From Anaerolineales bacterium (lineage in GTDB: Bacteria; Chloroflexota; Anaerolineae; Anaerolineales; DRMV01), in the NCBI GenBank assembly GCA_026991215.1, contig JALXBY010000182.1, forward strand, positions 1 through 5,897: DNA of 5,897 nucleotides, given 5' to 3'. Position numbers and translations under genes: made by a program. Every line of letters starts with the position of its first letter. Position 1 is the first letter of the stretch. This document shows, one piece after another, positions 1 through 5,897 of the stretch. Under the pieces are notes generated by a model, which searched no databases, was not told where the DNA came from, and saw only the letters and a list, made by a program, of their open reading frames with translations.

Positions 1-85
1 TGGGGTAGAAGGTCCAGCCGGGTTTGGGTGTGACGTGGTTACGGGTTGGGGCAAAGCCGCTTCTGTGTAACAAGGCGTAGGCTTC

Positions 86-102
86 CGAGCGGACCGCGCT
101 CG
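86..102. promoter_or_regulatory. Small hairpin / inverted repeat in the leader of the binding-protein gene
   Basis: Arms CGAGCG (86-91) and CGCTCG (97-102) are perfect inverted repeats around a 5-base centre, about 55 bases upstream of the start of the solute-binding protein gene. It could be an operator, an mRNA leader hairpin or the end of something further upstream. It is not followed by a T-run, so it is not an intrinsic terminator. In G+C-rich DNA a 6-bp arm can arise by chance. No convincing -35/-10 pair could be fixed nearby. The rest of positions 1-155 shows no supportable gene. Confidence 0.2.
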
Positions 103-142
103 CGAGGCGCTGCGGCGAAGGCACAATTGCATATCCCACTGC

Positions 143-149
143 AAGGAGG
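143..149 (+). promoter_or_regulatory. Ribosome binding site of the solute-binding protein gene
   Basis: AAGGAGG lies 6 bases before the ATG at 156. A GTG in the same frame at 150 directly abuts this site and leaves no spacer, so the site decides the start in favour of 156. The predicted protein then begins with two arginines and a hydrophobic stretch, as expected for a lipoprotein signal peptide. Confidence 0.8.
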
Positions 150-155
150 GTGTGT

Positions 156-1544
156 ATGAGGCGTTGGTGGTTGGTCCTCACGGTGTTACTTGCTTTGGCG
201 TTGACGGCCGGGTGTCAGCGGGCCACGGCCACGCCCACGGAAGCCGCAGCCGAGGCCCAGCCCCAGAAAATCGTGATCAAAGCCTGGGCCTTCGGCAACA
301 ACGTGGAACACTGGCGGGCCGACGCCCTGCCCGAAGCCGCCAAGAAGGTGACCGACTTCCAGGTCGAAGTCCAGGCCGAACTGGATTCGTCGGGCGACTG
401 GGGCGCGTACAAGAAGAAGTTCACCCTGGCCGCGGACGCGGGCGAAGCACCCCACATCATCCTCTCCGGCCATGAGGACATCCCCGTCTGGGCCCAGGCG
501 GGCTACATCGTGGAATTCGACTGGTGCCGGGCCAAGTACCCCGAATTCAACGACGTCATCGACAGCCTGTGGAACTCGGTGACCTGGAACGGCAAAATCT
601 GGGGCGTGCCCCAGGATACCGAAGCCCGACCTCTCTTCTACAACAAGACGAAACTCAAGGAACTGGGCTGGAGCGACGAGCAAATCGAAGCCCTGCCCGA
701 AAAAATCAAGAACGGCGAATTCACCCTGGACGACATGATTGCCGTGGCCAAGGAAGCCATCCAGAAGGGCGTGGTCAAGCCGGGCTACGGTTACTGGCAC
801 CGGCCCCGCAAGGGCAGCGACTTCCTCCAGTACTACGAGGCCTATGGCGGCCGGCTGTACGACCCTGAGCAGGACAAACTCGTGGTCAACAAGGGCGCGC
901 TGGAAAAATGGTACGCCTTCCAGCGCCGGGTGGTGGAAGAGGGCATCACGCCCGAAAACTACATCGGCACCGAGTGGTCCATCTGGCACCAGACCGTGAC
1001 CAGCGGCGAGGTGCTCTTCTGGAACGGCGGCATCTGGCAGTGGGCGGACTGGGCCGAGAACTACGTCAAGGAAAAGGGCGGTGAGGAGTACCTCTTCCAG
1101 TGGGTCGGCTACGCGCTCCAGCCTTCGGGCATCCCTGGCCGGCCTGGCGTGACCCTTTCCCACCCCCTGGTCTACATGATTACCTCGGAGAAGGCTTCCG
1201 GCGCGACCAAGACCCATCAGGAAGCCGCGTGCGCGGTGCTGGCCAAGGTCACCACGCCGGAATTGAACACCAAGCACGCGGTCAGCAGCACCCACCTGGG
1301 CATCCTGAAGTCCCAGGCCAACGTGCCTGAGTACAAGAACAAGAAGTTCCTGGCCGATACCCTCTACATGCTGGACTACACCACTTACCTGCCCAACCAC
1401 ACCCAATTCGGCCCCTACTTCGACATCCTCTGGGACTACATGGTGAAGGCCGAAAACGGCGAACTGCCGCCGCAGGAAGCCGCGAAGCAGGCCATCGAGA
1501 TGCTGCAGGCCGAATTGGGCGACGCGGTGCTGATTGAGGAATGA
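156..1544 (+). CDS. ABC transporter extracellular solute-binding lipoprotein (family 1, carbohydrate type)
   Basis: This is the 462-residue substrate-capturing subunit of an ABC importer, predicted to be tethered outside the cytoplasmic membrane. Residues 1-20 form a lipoprotein signal: a positive start (MRR), a hydrophobic core and a lipobox LTAGC with the lipidated Cys at 20. A low-complexity Ala/Thr/Glu linker follows to about residue 37. The mature part has family-1 binding-protein features. The clearest is the stretch around residues 146-172 (GKIWGVPQDTEARPLFYNK, then a KLKELGW motif), typical of CUT1 sugar-binding proteins. The length suits the family. The protein is rich in tryptophan (21 in all, six between residues 274 and 299), which fits stacking against sugar rings. 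The start at 156 is chosen because of ribosome-binding-site spacing. Downstream lie both permeases and the ATPase. The substrate cannot be read from the sequence; a sugar, oligosaccharide or polyol is likely, but glycerol-phosphate-like substrates are possible. Confidence 0.93.
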   Translation: MRRWWLVLTVLLALALTAGCQRATATPTEAAAEAQPQKIVIKAWAFGNNVEHWRADALPEAAKKVTDFQVEVQAELDSSGDWGAYKKKFTLAADAGEAPHIILSGHEDIPVWAQAGYIVEFDWCRAKYPEFNDVIDSLWNSVTWNGKIWGVPQDTEARPLFYNKTKLKELGWSDEQIEALPEKIKNGEFTLDDMIAVAKEAIQKGVVKPGYGYWHRPRKGSDFLQYYEAYGGRLYDPEQDKLVVNKGALEKWYAFQRRVVEEGITPENYIGTEWSIWHQTVTSGEVLFWNGGIWQWADWAENYVKEKGGEEYLFQWVGYALQPSGIPGRPGVTLSHPLVYMITSEKASGATKTHQEAACAVLAKVTTPELNTKHAVSSTHLGILKSQANVPEYKNKKFLADTLYMLDYTTYLPNHTQFGPYFDILWDYMVKAENGELPPQEAAKQAIEMLQAELGDAVLIEE

Positions 1545-1551
1545 ACCCATG

Positions 1552-1595
1552 CCACGGCCCCGGCGCGTGCGCGTCGGGGCCGTTGGTTTTTCTTT
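1552..1595 (+). terminator. Intrinsic terminator / attenuator after the binding-protein gene
   Basis: The arms ACGGCCCCG (1554-1562) and CGGGGCCGT (1575-1583) pair perfectly. The enclosed bases 1563-1574 can extend the stem by a G-U and several G-C pairs around a small loop. CC at 1552-1553 can pair with GG at 1585-1586 across a one-base bulge. A T-rich tract, TTTTTCTTT (1587-1595), follows at once. It starts 8 bases after the stop codon and lies inside the transporter cluster. It probably reduces read-through into the permease genes, leaving the binding protein as the most abundant subunit. Confidence 0.85.
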
Positions 1596-1622
1596 ACCGC
1601 AGCCCGCGGCCCGCAACCACCG

Positions 1623-1664
1623 CCTGCCGACTGCTGACTGCCGACTGCTGACCGCCGACTGCCT
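1623..1664. repeat. Tandem heptanucleotide repeat array, about six units (ACTGCYG)
   Basis: Six consecutive 7-base units can be read: CCTGCCG, ACTGCTG, ACTGCCG, ACTGCTG, ACCGCCG, ACTGCCT. The middle units alternate ACTGCTG and ACTGCCG, so part of the array also reads as a 14-base direct repeat (1625-1638 and 1639-1652). A degenerate seventh unit, ACCACCG, may precede it at 1616-1622. It lies between the terminator and the next ribosome binding site, outside any gene. Short tandem heptamers of this kind are known in intergenic DNA of cyanobacteria and, as I recall, occur in Chloroflexota. Their role is unknown. Confidence 0.8.
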
Positions 1665-1710
1665 TTCCACATCCCGCCAGGCCGCATCCGCCCAGGGCGC
1701 GGGGCCGTGG

Positions 1711-1722
1711 GGGATGCATCCC
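1711..1722. promoter_or_regulatory. 12-base perfect palindrome upstream of the first permease gene
   Basis: GGGATGCATCCC is self-complementary and ends 8 bases before the AGGAGG ribosome binding site at 1731-1736. An alternative hairpin uses TGGGG (1708-1712) with CCCCA (1725-1729), whose 3' arm almost touches the ribosome binding site. It could be an operator for a dimeric regulator, or an RNA structure that tunes translation of the permease. Neither is shown by the sequence, and chance is possible. Confidence 0.3.
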
Positions 1723-1730
1723 TTCCCCAT

Positions 1731-1736
1731 AGGAGG
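1731..1736 (+). promoter_or_regulatory. Ribosome binding site of the first permease gene
   Basis: AGGAGG lies 5 bases before the ATG at 1742. A GTG in the same frame at 1736 overlaps the last base of this site and cannot be the start used with it. The ATG at 1742 is therefore preferred, giving a protein that starts MAVIEAE. Confidence 0.75.
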
Positions 1737-1741
1737 TGCCC

Positions 1742-2716
1742 ATGGCCGTCATTGAGGCCGAACGTGTCGCGGTCGAAGCCCGTCCGTGGTGGCGCAGGGC
1801 CTGGGAGAACCTGCGTTCCGCCTCCGGTGCCCTGCTCTTCATGTCGCCGGCCACGCTGCTCGTAGTGGTGTTCTTCTTCATTCCCGTGGTGCTCATCATC
1901 GGCATCTCCATGACCAACATGAGCACGGCCACGGGCTTCCAGAACTGGAAGTGGGTGTACCTGGAGAACTACCGGCGCATCCTCAAGCACCCCAACACCC
2001 TGCAGGTGCTGCGCAACACGCTGATGTACGTGGCCCTGACCTTGGCCTTCTTCAACGTGGGCATGGCCCTGGTCATCGCGTTGATTACCACCCACATCCC
2101 CCGGCGGGCCGGGTTGCTCTACCGGGCCTTGTGGCTGCTCCCCCGGCTCACCCCCTCCGTGGTCTACGTCATGATGTGGAAGTACATGGCCGCGGACGCG
2201 CCCTACGGCATCATCAACCGCCACATCCTGCAACCCCTGGGCCTGGCCACCACGAACCTGCTGCCCATCTACCCCTGGGTGTTCGTGATTCTGGTCAACG
2301 GGTTCATTGGCGCATCCTTCGGCATGGTCATCTTCACCTCGGCCATCGAATCCATCCCGCGGGAATACCTCATGGCCGCGCTGGTGGATGGGTGCACCCC
2401 GTGGCAGCGCATCCGTCACGTGATTCTTCCCCTGATTCGCTGGCCCCTGCTTTTCGTGACCACCTACCAGACCCTTTCCCTGTTGACCTCCTTCGAGCAG
2501 ATTCTGCTCCTCACCGAGGGGCAGTTCGGCACCATGGTCTGGTCCCTGTGGGCCTACGAACGGGCCTTGAGCAACTACTGGGGCAACTTCCAGTGGGGCT
2601 TTGGCGCGGCCCTGGCCACGGTGCTGGTCCTTATCGGCATCGTGATGGCCGTGGTGTACATGCGCTACTTCCAGTTCGAAGCCCTGATTCAGGAGCCGAA
2701 AATCGAGACCCTGTAA
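1742..2716 (+). CDS. ABC transporter permease, MalF/UgpA-like (CUT1)
   Basis: This 324-residue inner-membrane protein is one half of the translocation channel. Hydrophobic segments suggest six membrane helices, at about residues 29-57, 94-116, 125-146, 177-201, 233-258 and 286-309. The permease signature (EAA loop), which docks on the ATPase, lies between helices 4 and 5: REYLMAALVDG at 207-217, followed by the conserved I-L-P near 228-230. The usual alanine after DG is a cysteine here. The N-terminal tail is short and cytoplasmic, without the long extra region of E. coli MalF; the size is normal for UgpA/LacF-type subunits. The gene is separated from the binding-protein gene by 197 bases with a terminator and repeats, and from the second permease by 39 bases. 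The order of subunits and the six-helix layout support a heterodimeric partner to the next gene. The transported substrate is unresolved. Confidence 0.93.
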   Translation: MAVIEAERVAVEARPWWRRAWENLRSASGALLFMSPATLLVVVFFFIPVVLIIGISMTNMSTATGFQNWKWVYLENYRRILKHPNTLQVLRNTLMYVALTLAFFNVGMALVIALITTHIPRRAGLLYRALWLLPRLTPSVVYVMMWKYMAADAPYGIINRHILQPLGLATTNLLPIYPWVFVILVNGFIGASFGMVIFTSAIESIPREYLMAALVDGCTPWQRIRHVILPLIRWPLLFVTTYQTLSLLTSFEQILLLTEGQFGTMVWSLWAYERALSNYWGNFQWGFGAALATVLVLIGIVMAVVYMRYFQFEALIQEPKIETL

Positions 2717-2755
2717 TCCGGGCGGCAACCCCCTGGGTGCGAGGAGGAAGGCACC

Positions 2756-3664
2756 ATGGACGAAGGCGCCCTGCGAACCGGTCTGCGTCCCCGGCAGATG
2801 TACTTCCTCATGTTCCTCATGACCCTGTTGACCCTGCCCATCGTGGTGGGCTACCTGTGGATTTTCATCTCCACCTTCTCCCGCCGAACCCATGGCCTGA
2901 TTCCCGTGGACATCGAGGGCCGGCCCTTCCGGGGCCTGACCCTGGAAAACTGGTCCTTCCTTTGGCAGGACCCCAACATCTGGAAGGTCACGTTGAACTC
3001 CCTGATTCTCGCCCTGGGCCTGACCGTGGGCGTGGTGCTCATCTCGGCCATGGCCGGGTACGCGCTTTCCCGCATCCGGTTCCCCGGCCGTAAGGGGTTC
3101 CTGGCCCTGACCCTCATCCTGCACGCGTTCCCCAGCGTGACCCTGTTGATTTCCATCTACTTCGTGCTCCGCTGGCTGGCCCGCATCCCGGTGGTGGGCC
3201 GGGGGTTGCCCCTCATCGGCGGCATCGGGTACAACACCTTGGGGGGCGTCATCCTGGTCATGGTCTCCCTGCAACTGCCCCTGGGCATCTGGCTCATGAA
3301 GGGGTTCTTCGACCAAATCCCCTGGGATGTCGAACGGGCCGCGCTCATCGATGGCGCTTCCCGCTTCTTGGTGTGGCGCAAGATTCTGCTGCCGCAAATC
3401 AAGCCGGGCATCGCCGCGCTTTCCATCTTCACCTTCATCGCGGGCTGGAACGAATTCCTGATTCCCTACACCTACATGACCCAGCAGGAAAAGAGCACCA
3501 TCGCCACCTACATCAACAGCCTGCTTTCCGAGACCGCGCCGGTCAACTACAGCCAGGTGGCCGCGGTCGGCCTGTTCCAGTTGCTCCCGGTGCTGCTCTT
3601 CTTCGTGTTCACCCAGGAGTACCTGCTGAGCATCTTCTCCGGGGGCATGAAGGGCGGCGCATGA
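2756..3664 (+). CDS. ABC transporter permease, MalG/UgpE-like (CUT1)
   Basis: This 302-residue inner-membrane protein is the second half of the channel. Predicted helices are at about residues 17-40, 79-103, 115-138, 161-181, 216-236 and 270-291. The EAA loop is well conserved: VERAALIDGASRF begins at 192, the invariant glycine is at 200, and I-L-L-P follows at 210-213. The start is supported by an AGGAGG site at 2742-2747, 8 bases before the ATG. As in other MalG-type subunits, the protein ends soon after the last helix, with a short Gly-rich tail. Between helices 1 and 2 there is a periplasmic-side stretch of about 38 residues, including the motif LTLENWSFLW common in this family. The gene starts 39 bases after the first permease and ends 25 bases before the ATPase gene, so co-transcription and paired expression are likely. 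Confidence 0.93.
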   Translation: MDEGALRTGLRPRQMYFLMFLMTLLTLPIVVGYLWIFISTFSRRTHGLIPVDIEGRPFRGLTLENWSFLWQDPNIWKVTLNSLILALGLTVGVVLISAMAGYALSRIRFPGRKGFLALTLILHAFPSVTLLISIYFVLRWLARIPVVGRGLPLIGGIGYNTLGGVILVMVSLQLPLGIWLMKGFFDQIPWDVERAALIDGASRFLVWRKILLPQIKPGIAALSIFTFIAGWNEFLIPYTYMTQQEKSTIATYINSLLSETAPVNYSQVAAVGLFQLLPVLLFFVFTQEYLLSIFSGGMKGGA

Positions 3665-3689
3665 CCATCCTCGCCAGGGGAGGGGACGC

Positions 3690-4778
3690 ATGGAGGTCCA
3701 CCTGGAACACCTGACCAAGCGTTGGGGCAAGGTCGTGGCCGTGGACGACCTGAACCTGGAGATTCGTTCGGGGGAATTCGTGGCCCTGCTGGGCCCCTCG
3801 GGCTGTGGCAAGACCACCACGCTCCTGATGATTGCCGGGATTTACAAGCCCACCTCGGGCTACATCCGGTTCGATGGCCGCGTGGTCAACAAGGTGCCGC
3901 CCAAGGACCGCAACGTGGGCATGGTCTTCCAGTCCTACGCCCTGTACCCCCACATGACGGTGTACGAAAACCTGACCTTCCCCCTCAAACTCAAGAAGGT
4001 GCCGGAAGAAGAACAGCGGCGCAAGGCCCGCCGCATCGCGGAGATGATGGGCATCGGCCATTTGCTGGACCGCTACCCGGCGCAACTTTCCGGCGGGCAG
4101 CAGCAGCGGGTGGCCCTGGGCCGCGCCCTCATCAAGGAGCCTGCCCTCTTGCTCTTCGACGAACCCCTTTCCAACCTGGACGCCCGCTTGCGGCTCACCA
4201 TGCGCGCGGAAATCAAGCGGTTGCAAATGGAACTGGGCATCACCTCCATTTACGTGACCCACGACCAGGTGGAAGCCATGACCCTGGCCGACCGCATCGC
4301 GGTCATGCGGGAGGGCCGGCTGCAGGCCTTCGCCACGCCGGAGGAACTCTACGAACGGCCCCGCACCCTGTTCGTGGCCGGGTTCATCGGCAACCCGCCC
4401 ATGAACTTCACCCAGGTGGAGGTCATCCAGCAGGACGGCCAGTACCTGGCCGTGAACCCCGACATGCGCCTGGCCGTAGACCCCGACCGGGGCAGCCGGG
4501 CCGCAGGCCGGGGCCGGGTGATTATGGGCATCCGACCGGAGCACATCACCCTGGCCCGTGATGGTGAACCCGCCCACCTGGAGGCCGAAGTCTACCTGGT
4601 GGAACCCCTGGGCCGGGACGACCTCATCAACGCCCGTGTGGGGAAGGAAACCCACCTCCACTTCCTGGCAGACCCGGCCCTGAAACTGCGCATCGGCGAC
4701 CGGGTCCGCCTGCGCGTGGATACCTCCCGCGTGCAGTTCTTCGACCCGGAGACCGAGCAGTCCCTGCTCTGGTCGTGA
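3690..4778 (+). CDS. ABC transporter ATP-binding protein, MalK/UgpC/MsmK-like
   Basis: This 362-residue cytoplasmic ATPase powers the importer as a homodimer. All nucleotide-binding motifs are intact: Walker A GPSGCGKTT (35-43), Q-loop Gln 81, signature LSGGQQQR (133-140), Walker B LLLFDEP with catalytic Glu 158, D-loop SNLD (161-164) and switch His 191. After about residue 235 comes the C-terminal regulatory region of the CUT1 ATPases, with the typical GIRPEH motif at 280-285 and an OB/TOBE-like fold to the end. The length matches MalK and UgpC (about 360-370). The start has a purine-rich site (GGGGAGGGG, 3677-3685) before it. In many bacteria one ATPase of this type serves several CUT1 systems; its presence inside the cluster suggests a dedicated subunit here. 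Which regulatory partner, if any, binds the C-terminal domain cannot be told. Confidence 0.95.
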   Translation: MEVHLEHLTKRWGKVVAVDDLNLEIRSGEFVALLGPSGCGKTTTLLMIAGIYKPTSGYIRFDGRVVNKVPPKDRNVGMVFQSYALYPHMTVYENLTFPLKLKKVPEEEQRRKARRIAEMMGIGHLLDRYPAQLSGGQQQRVALGRALIKEPALLLFDEPLSNLDARLRLTMRAEIKRLQMELGITSIYVTHDQVEAMTLADRIAVMREGRLQAFATPEELYERPRTLFVAGFIGNPPMNFTQVEVIQQDGQYLAVNPDMRLAVDPDRGSRAAGRGRVIMGIRPEHITLARDGEPAHLEAEVYLVEPLGRDDLINARVGKETHLHFLADPALKLRIGDRVRLRVDTSRVQFFDPETEQSLLWS

Positions 4779-4837
4779 GCCGGGACGAGGGGTGCCATGC
4801 CCCCAGGTTTCGTCCAACCGCACCCTCATTCCCCTTC

Positions 4838-4845
4838 AAAGGAGG
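4838..4845 (+). promoter_or_regulatory. Ribosome binding site of the kbl-like gene
   Basis: AAAGGAGG lies 8 bases before the ATG at 4854. An in-frame ATG at 4797 has a weaker GAGGGG four bases before it, and would add a 19-residue Pro/His/Ser-rich extension unlike the family. The strong site supports 4854 as the start. Confidence 0.8.
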
Positions 4846-4853
4846 CATCCAAA

Positions 4854-5849
4854 ATGGCCGACGTGCTTGCCTGGATCGACGAGGCCCTGCAGGACCTCAA
4901 GGACCGGGGTCTGTACATCACCATTCGCACCGTGGAATCCCCGCAGGGGCCCTGGCTGGTGGTCGATGGTCGCAAAGTGCTCAACTTCTGTTCCAACAAC
5001 TACCTGGGCCTGGCCAACGACCCCCGTTTGGTGGCTGCGGCTCGCGAGGCCCTGGAGAAGTACGGCGTTGGCCCGGCCGCGGTGCGTACCATTGCCGGCA
5101 CCATGAGCCTCCACGTGGAACTGGAGAAGGCCCTGGCCGAATTCAAGGAGGCCGAGGCCGCGATTTCCTTTCAGTCGGGCTTCAACGCGAACCTGGCCAC
5201 CATCCCCGCCATCGTGGGCCGGGGGGATGTGATTTTCTCCGACGAACTCAACCACGCGAGCATCATCGACGGCTGCCGGCTGAGCCGGGCGCAAATCGTG
5301 CGCTACCCCCACAACGATGCCCAGGCCCTGCGGGAACTGCTCAAGGAGCACCGCCACAAGTACAACCGGGCCCTCATCGTGACCGACGGCGTGTTCAGCA
5401 TGGATGGCGACATCGCGCCCCTGCCCGAACTTGCGGACCTGGCCGAGGAATTCGACGCCATGCTCATGGTGGACGACGCCCACGGCGAGGGCGTGCTGGG
5501 CCACGGCGGTCGCGGCATCGTACACCACTTCGGTCTGCAGGGCCGCGTGCACATCGAGGTGGGGACCATGTCCAAGGCCTTTGGCGTGGTGGGCGGCTAC
5601 GTGGCTGGCCCGGCCAAAATCGTGGAATGGCTGCGGCAGCGGGGGCGACCCTTCCTCTTCTCTTCCGCCATGACCGTGCCCGATACCGCCGCGTGCCTGG
5701 CCGCGGTGCGCATCTTGCAGGAAAGCACCGAATTGGTGGACCGCCTGTGGGAGAACACCCGCTACTTCAAGGCCCGGATGAAGGAACTGGGCTTCGACAT
5801 CGGCCAGAGTGTGACCCCCATAACCCTGATCCTTTATCACAAGTGGTGA
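4854..5849 (+). CDS. kbl: Glycine C-acetyltransferase (2-amino-3-ketobutyrate CoA ligase)-like enzyme, C-terminally truncated
   Basis: This is a PLP-dependent enzyme of the alpha-oxoamine synthase family. Kbl joins glycine and acetyl-CoA to 2-amino-3-ketobutyrate, or cleaves it in threonine breakdown. Visible family marks are CSNNYLGLAND (46-56), VRTIAGTMSLHVELE (77-91), SDELNHASIIDG (129-140), TDGVFSMDGDIAPL (177-190), VDDAHGEGVLG (206-216) with Asp 207/208 and His 210, and the PLP lysine K241 in TMSKAFG. Similarity is closest to Kbl, including thermophile enzymes that also show BioF-like activity, so 8-amino-7-oxononanoate synthase remains an alternative. The family is usually about 390-400 residues. 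This frame gives 331, and the resemblance stops after SVTPIT (319-324); the last seven residues (LILYHKW) are foreign-looking. The missing part includes the small C-terminal domain with the substrate-carboxylate-binding arginine, so the product is probably inactive if the sequence is correct. The gene starts 75 bases after the ATPase gene and may be co-transcribed with it. Confidence 0.85.
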   Translation: MADVLAWIDEALQDLKDRGLYITIRTVESPQGPWLVVDGRKVLNFCSNNYLGLANDPRLVAAAREALEKYGVGPAAVRTIAGTMSLHVELEKALAEFKEAEAAISFQSGFNANLATIPAIVGRGDVIFSDELNHASIIDGCRLSRAQIVRYPHNDAQALRELLKEHRHKYNRALIVTDGVFSMDGDIAPLPELADLAEEFDAMLMVDDAHGEGVLGHGGRGIVHHFGLQGRVHIEVGTMSKAFGVVGGYVAGPAKIVEWLRQRGRPFLFSSAMTVPDTAACLAAVRILQESTELVDRLWENTRYFKARMKELGFDIGQSVTPITLILYHKW

Positions 5850-5897
5850 GGAAGATTGTCCTGGAGGTTGGGGAGTGTACTCAGGAAAAGGCGAGCC
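5821..5897. other. Foreign-looking tail after the break in the kbl-like gene
   Basis: From about 5821 the sequence no longer encodes the expected Kbl C-terminus in any forward frame, so a simple frameshift does not explain the break. By hand count it is about half G+C, clearly below the neighbouring genes. The codon spanning the join is ATA, an isoleucine codon I did not see elsewhere in the binding-protein gene or in the rest of the kbl-like gene. One forward frame, from GTG at 5842 or 5845 to the edge, stays open (VVRKIVLEVGECTQEKAS) and could be the start of another gene, for instance one in an inserted element, but it has no clear ribosome binding site and is not recognisable. Insertion-element end, genomic rearrangement and chimeric assembly edge are all possible. 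Confidence 0.5.

Noticed and set aside
2..70. Possible 3' end of an upstream gene (open frame from the edge to a TAA at 68-70)
   Set aside because: Only about 22 codons are visible, with no recognisable motif, and short open frames are common by chance.
39..72. Candidate promoter for the binding-protein gene (TTGGGG at 46-51 with a TGTAAC-like -10)
   Set aside because: The spacing is about 14 bases instead of 16-18 and both boxes match poorly, so it is not supportable.
1623..1664. A CRISPR array reading of the repeats
   Set aside because: The units are 7 bases long and contiguous, without spacers, so this is a simple tandem repeat.
186..1730. A 514-codon minus-strand open frame opposite the binding-protein gene
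   Set aside because: It is a shadow of a gene with strong third-position G+C bias. It shows no recognisable domain and crosses the terminator and repeat region.
1436..3820. A 794-codon open frame on the minus strand, antisense to the permease genes
   Set aside because: It runs across two convincing + strand genes and the heptamer repeat. Its translation is rich in His, Gly, Gln, Asp and Arg, as expected from the reverse strand of G+C-rich genes, and shows no family motifs.
3609..4829. A 406-codon minus-strand open frame opposite the ATPase gene
   Set aside because: The + strand encodes a full ABC ATPase with every motif intact; the reverse frame has no recognisable features.
4836..5840. A 334-codon minus-strand open frame opposite the kbl-like gene
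   Set aside because: The + strand frame matches a known enzyme family over more than 320 residues, so the reverse frame is an artefact of composition.

Overview
The window holds one co-oriented gene cluster on the + strand: a binding-protein-dependent ABC importer of the carbohydrate (CUT1, MalEFGK-like) type, followed by a pyridoxal-phosphate enzyme of the 2-amino-3-ketobutyrate CoA ligase (kbl) type. The coding regions are G+C-rich, with strong preference for G or C at third codon positions. Shine-Dalgarno sites are strong (AGGAGG-like) and the substrate-binding protein is a predicted lipoprotein, so the host is a bacterium. The high G+C, the gene content, the resemblance of the kbl product to thermophile homologues I remember, and a short heptanucleotide repeat array make a Chloroflexota-like (Anaerolineae or similar) host plausible. 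That is an inference; no rRNA or lineage marker is present.

Layout. Positions 1-155 are a leader without a convincing gene; it contains a small hairpin. A solute-binding lipoprotein follows (156-1544). The 197-base gap after it contains a strong intrinsic terminator or attenuator (1552-1595), a six-unit heptamer repeat (1623-1664) and a 12-base perfect palindrome just upstream of the next ribosome binding site. Then come two inner-membrane permeases (1742-2716, MalF-like; 2756-3664, MalG-like) and the MalK/UgpC-like ATPase (3690-4778), with gaps of 39 and 25 bases. After 75 more bases the kbl-like gene starts at 4854.

How the parts work together. The lipoprotein would capture a solute, probably a sugar or sugar derivative, outside the membrane. 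The two permeases form the channel and the ATPase homodimer drives import. The terminator after the binding-protein gene would make the binding protein more abundant than the membrane components, as is common in such systems. The kbl-like enzyme would interconvert glycine plus acetyl-CoA with 2-amino-3-ketobutyrate, or make a related aminoketone; its link to the transported substrate is not obvious.

The most unusual point is the right edge. The kbl reading frame follows the family closely up to about residue 324, then loses all similarity at about position 5820. It stops at 5849, about 70 residues short. The last roughly 77 bases differ in base composition and codon use. This looks like a gene broken by an insertion or rearrangement, or by a chimeric assembly edge. 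The rest is a well-formed but ordinary transporter operon, and I see no evidence for a wholly new system.
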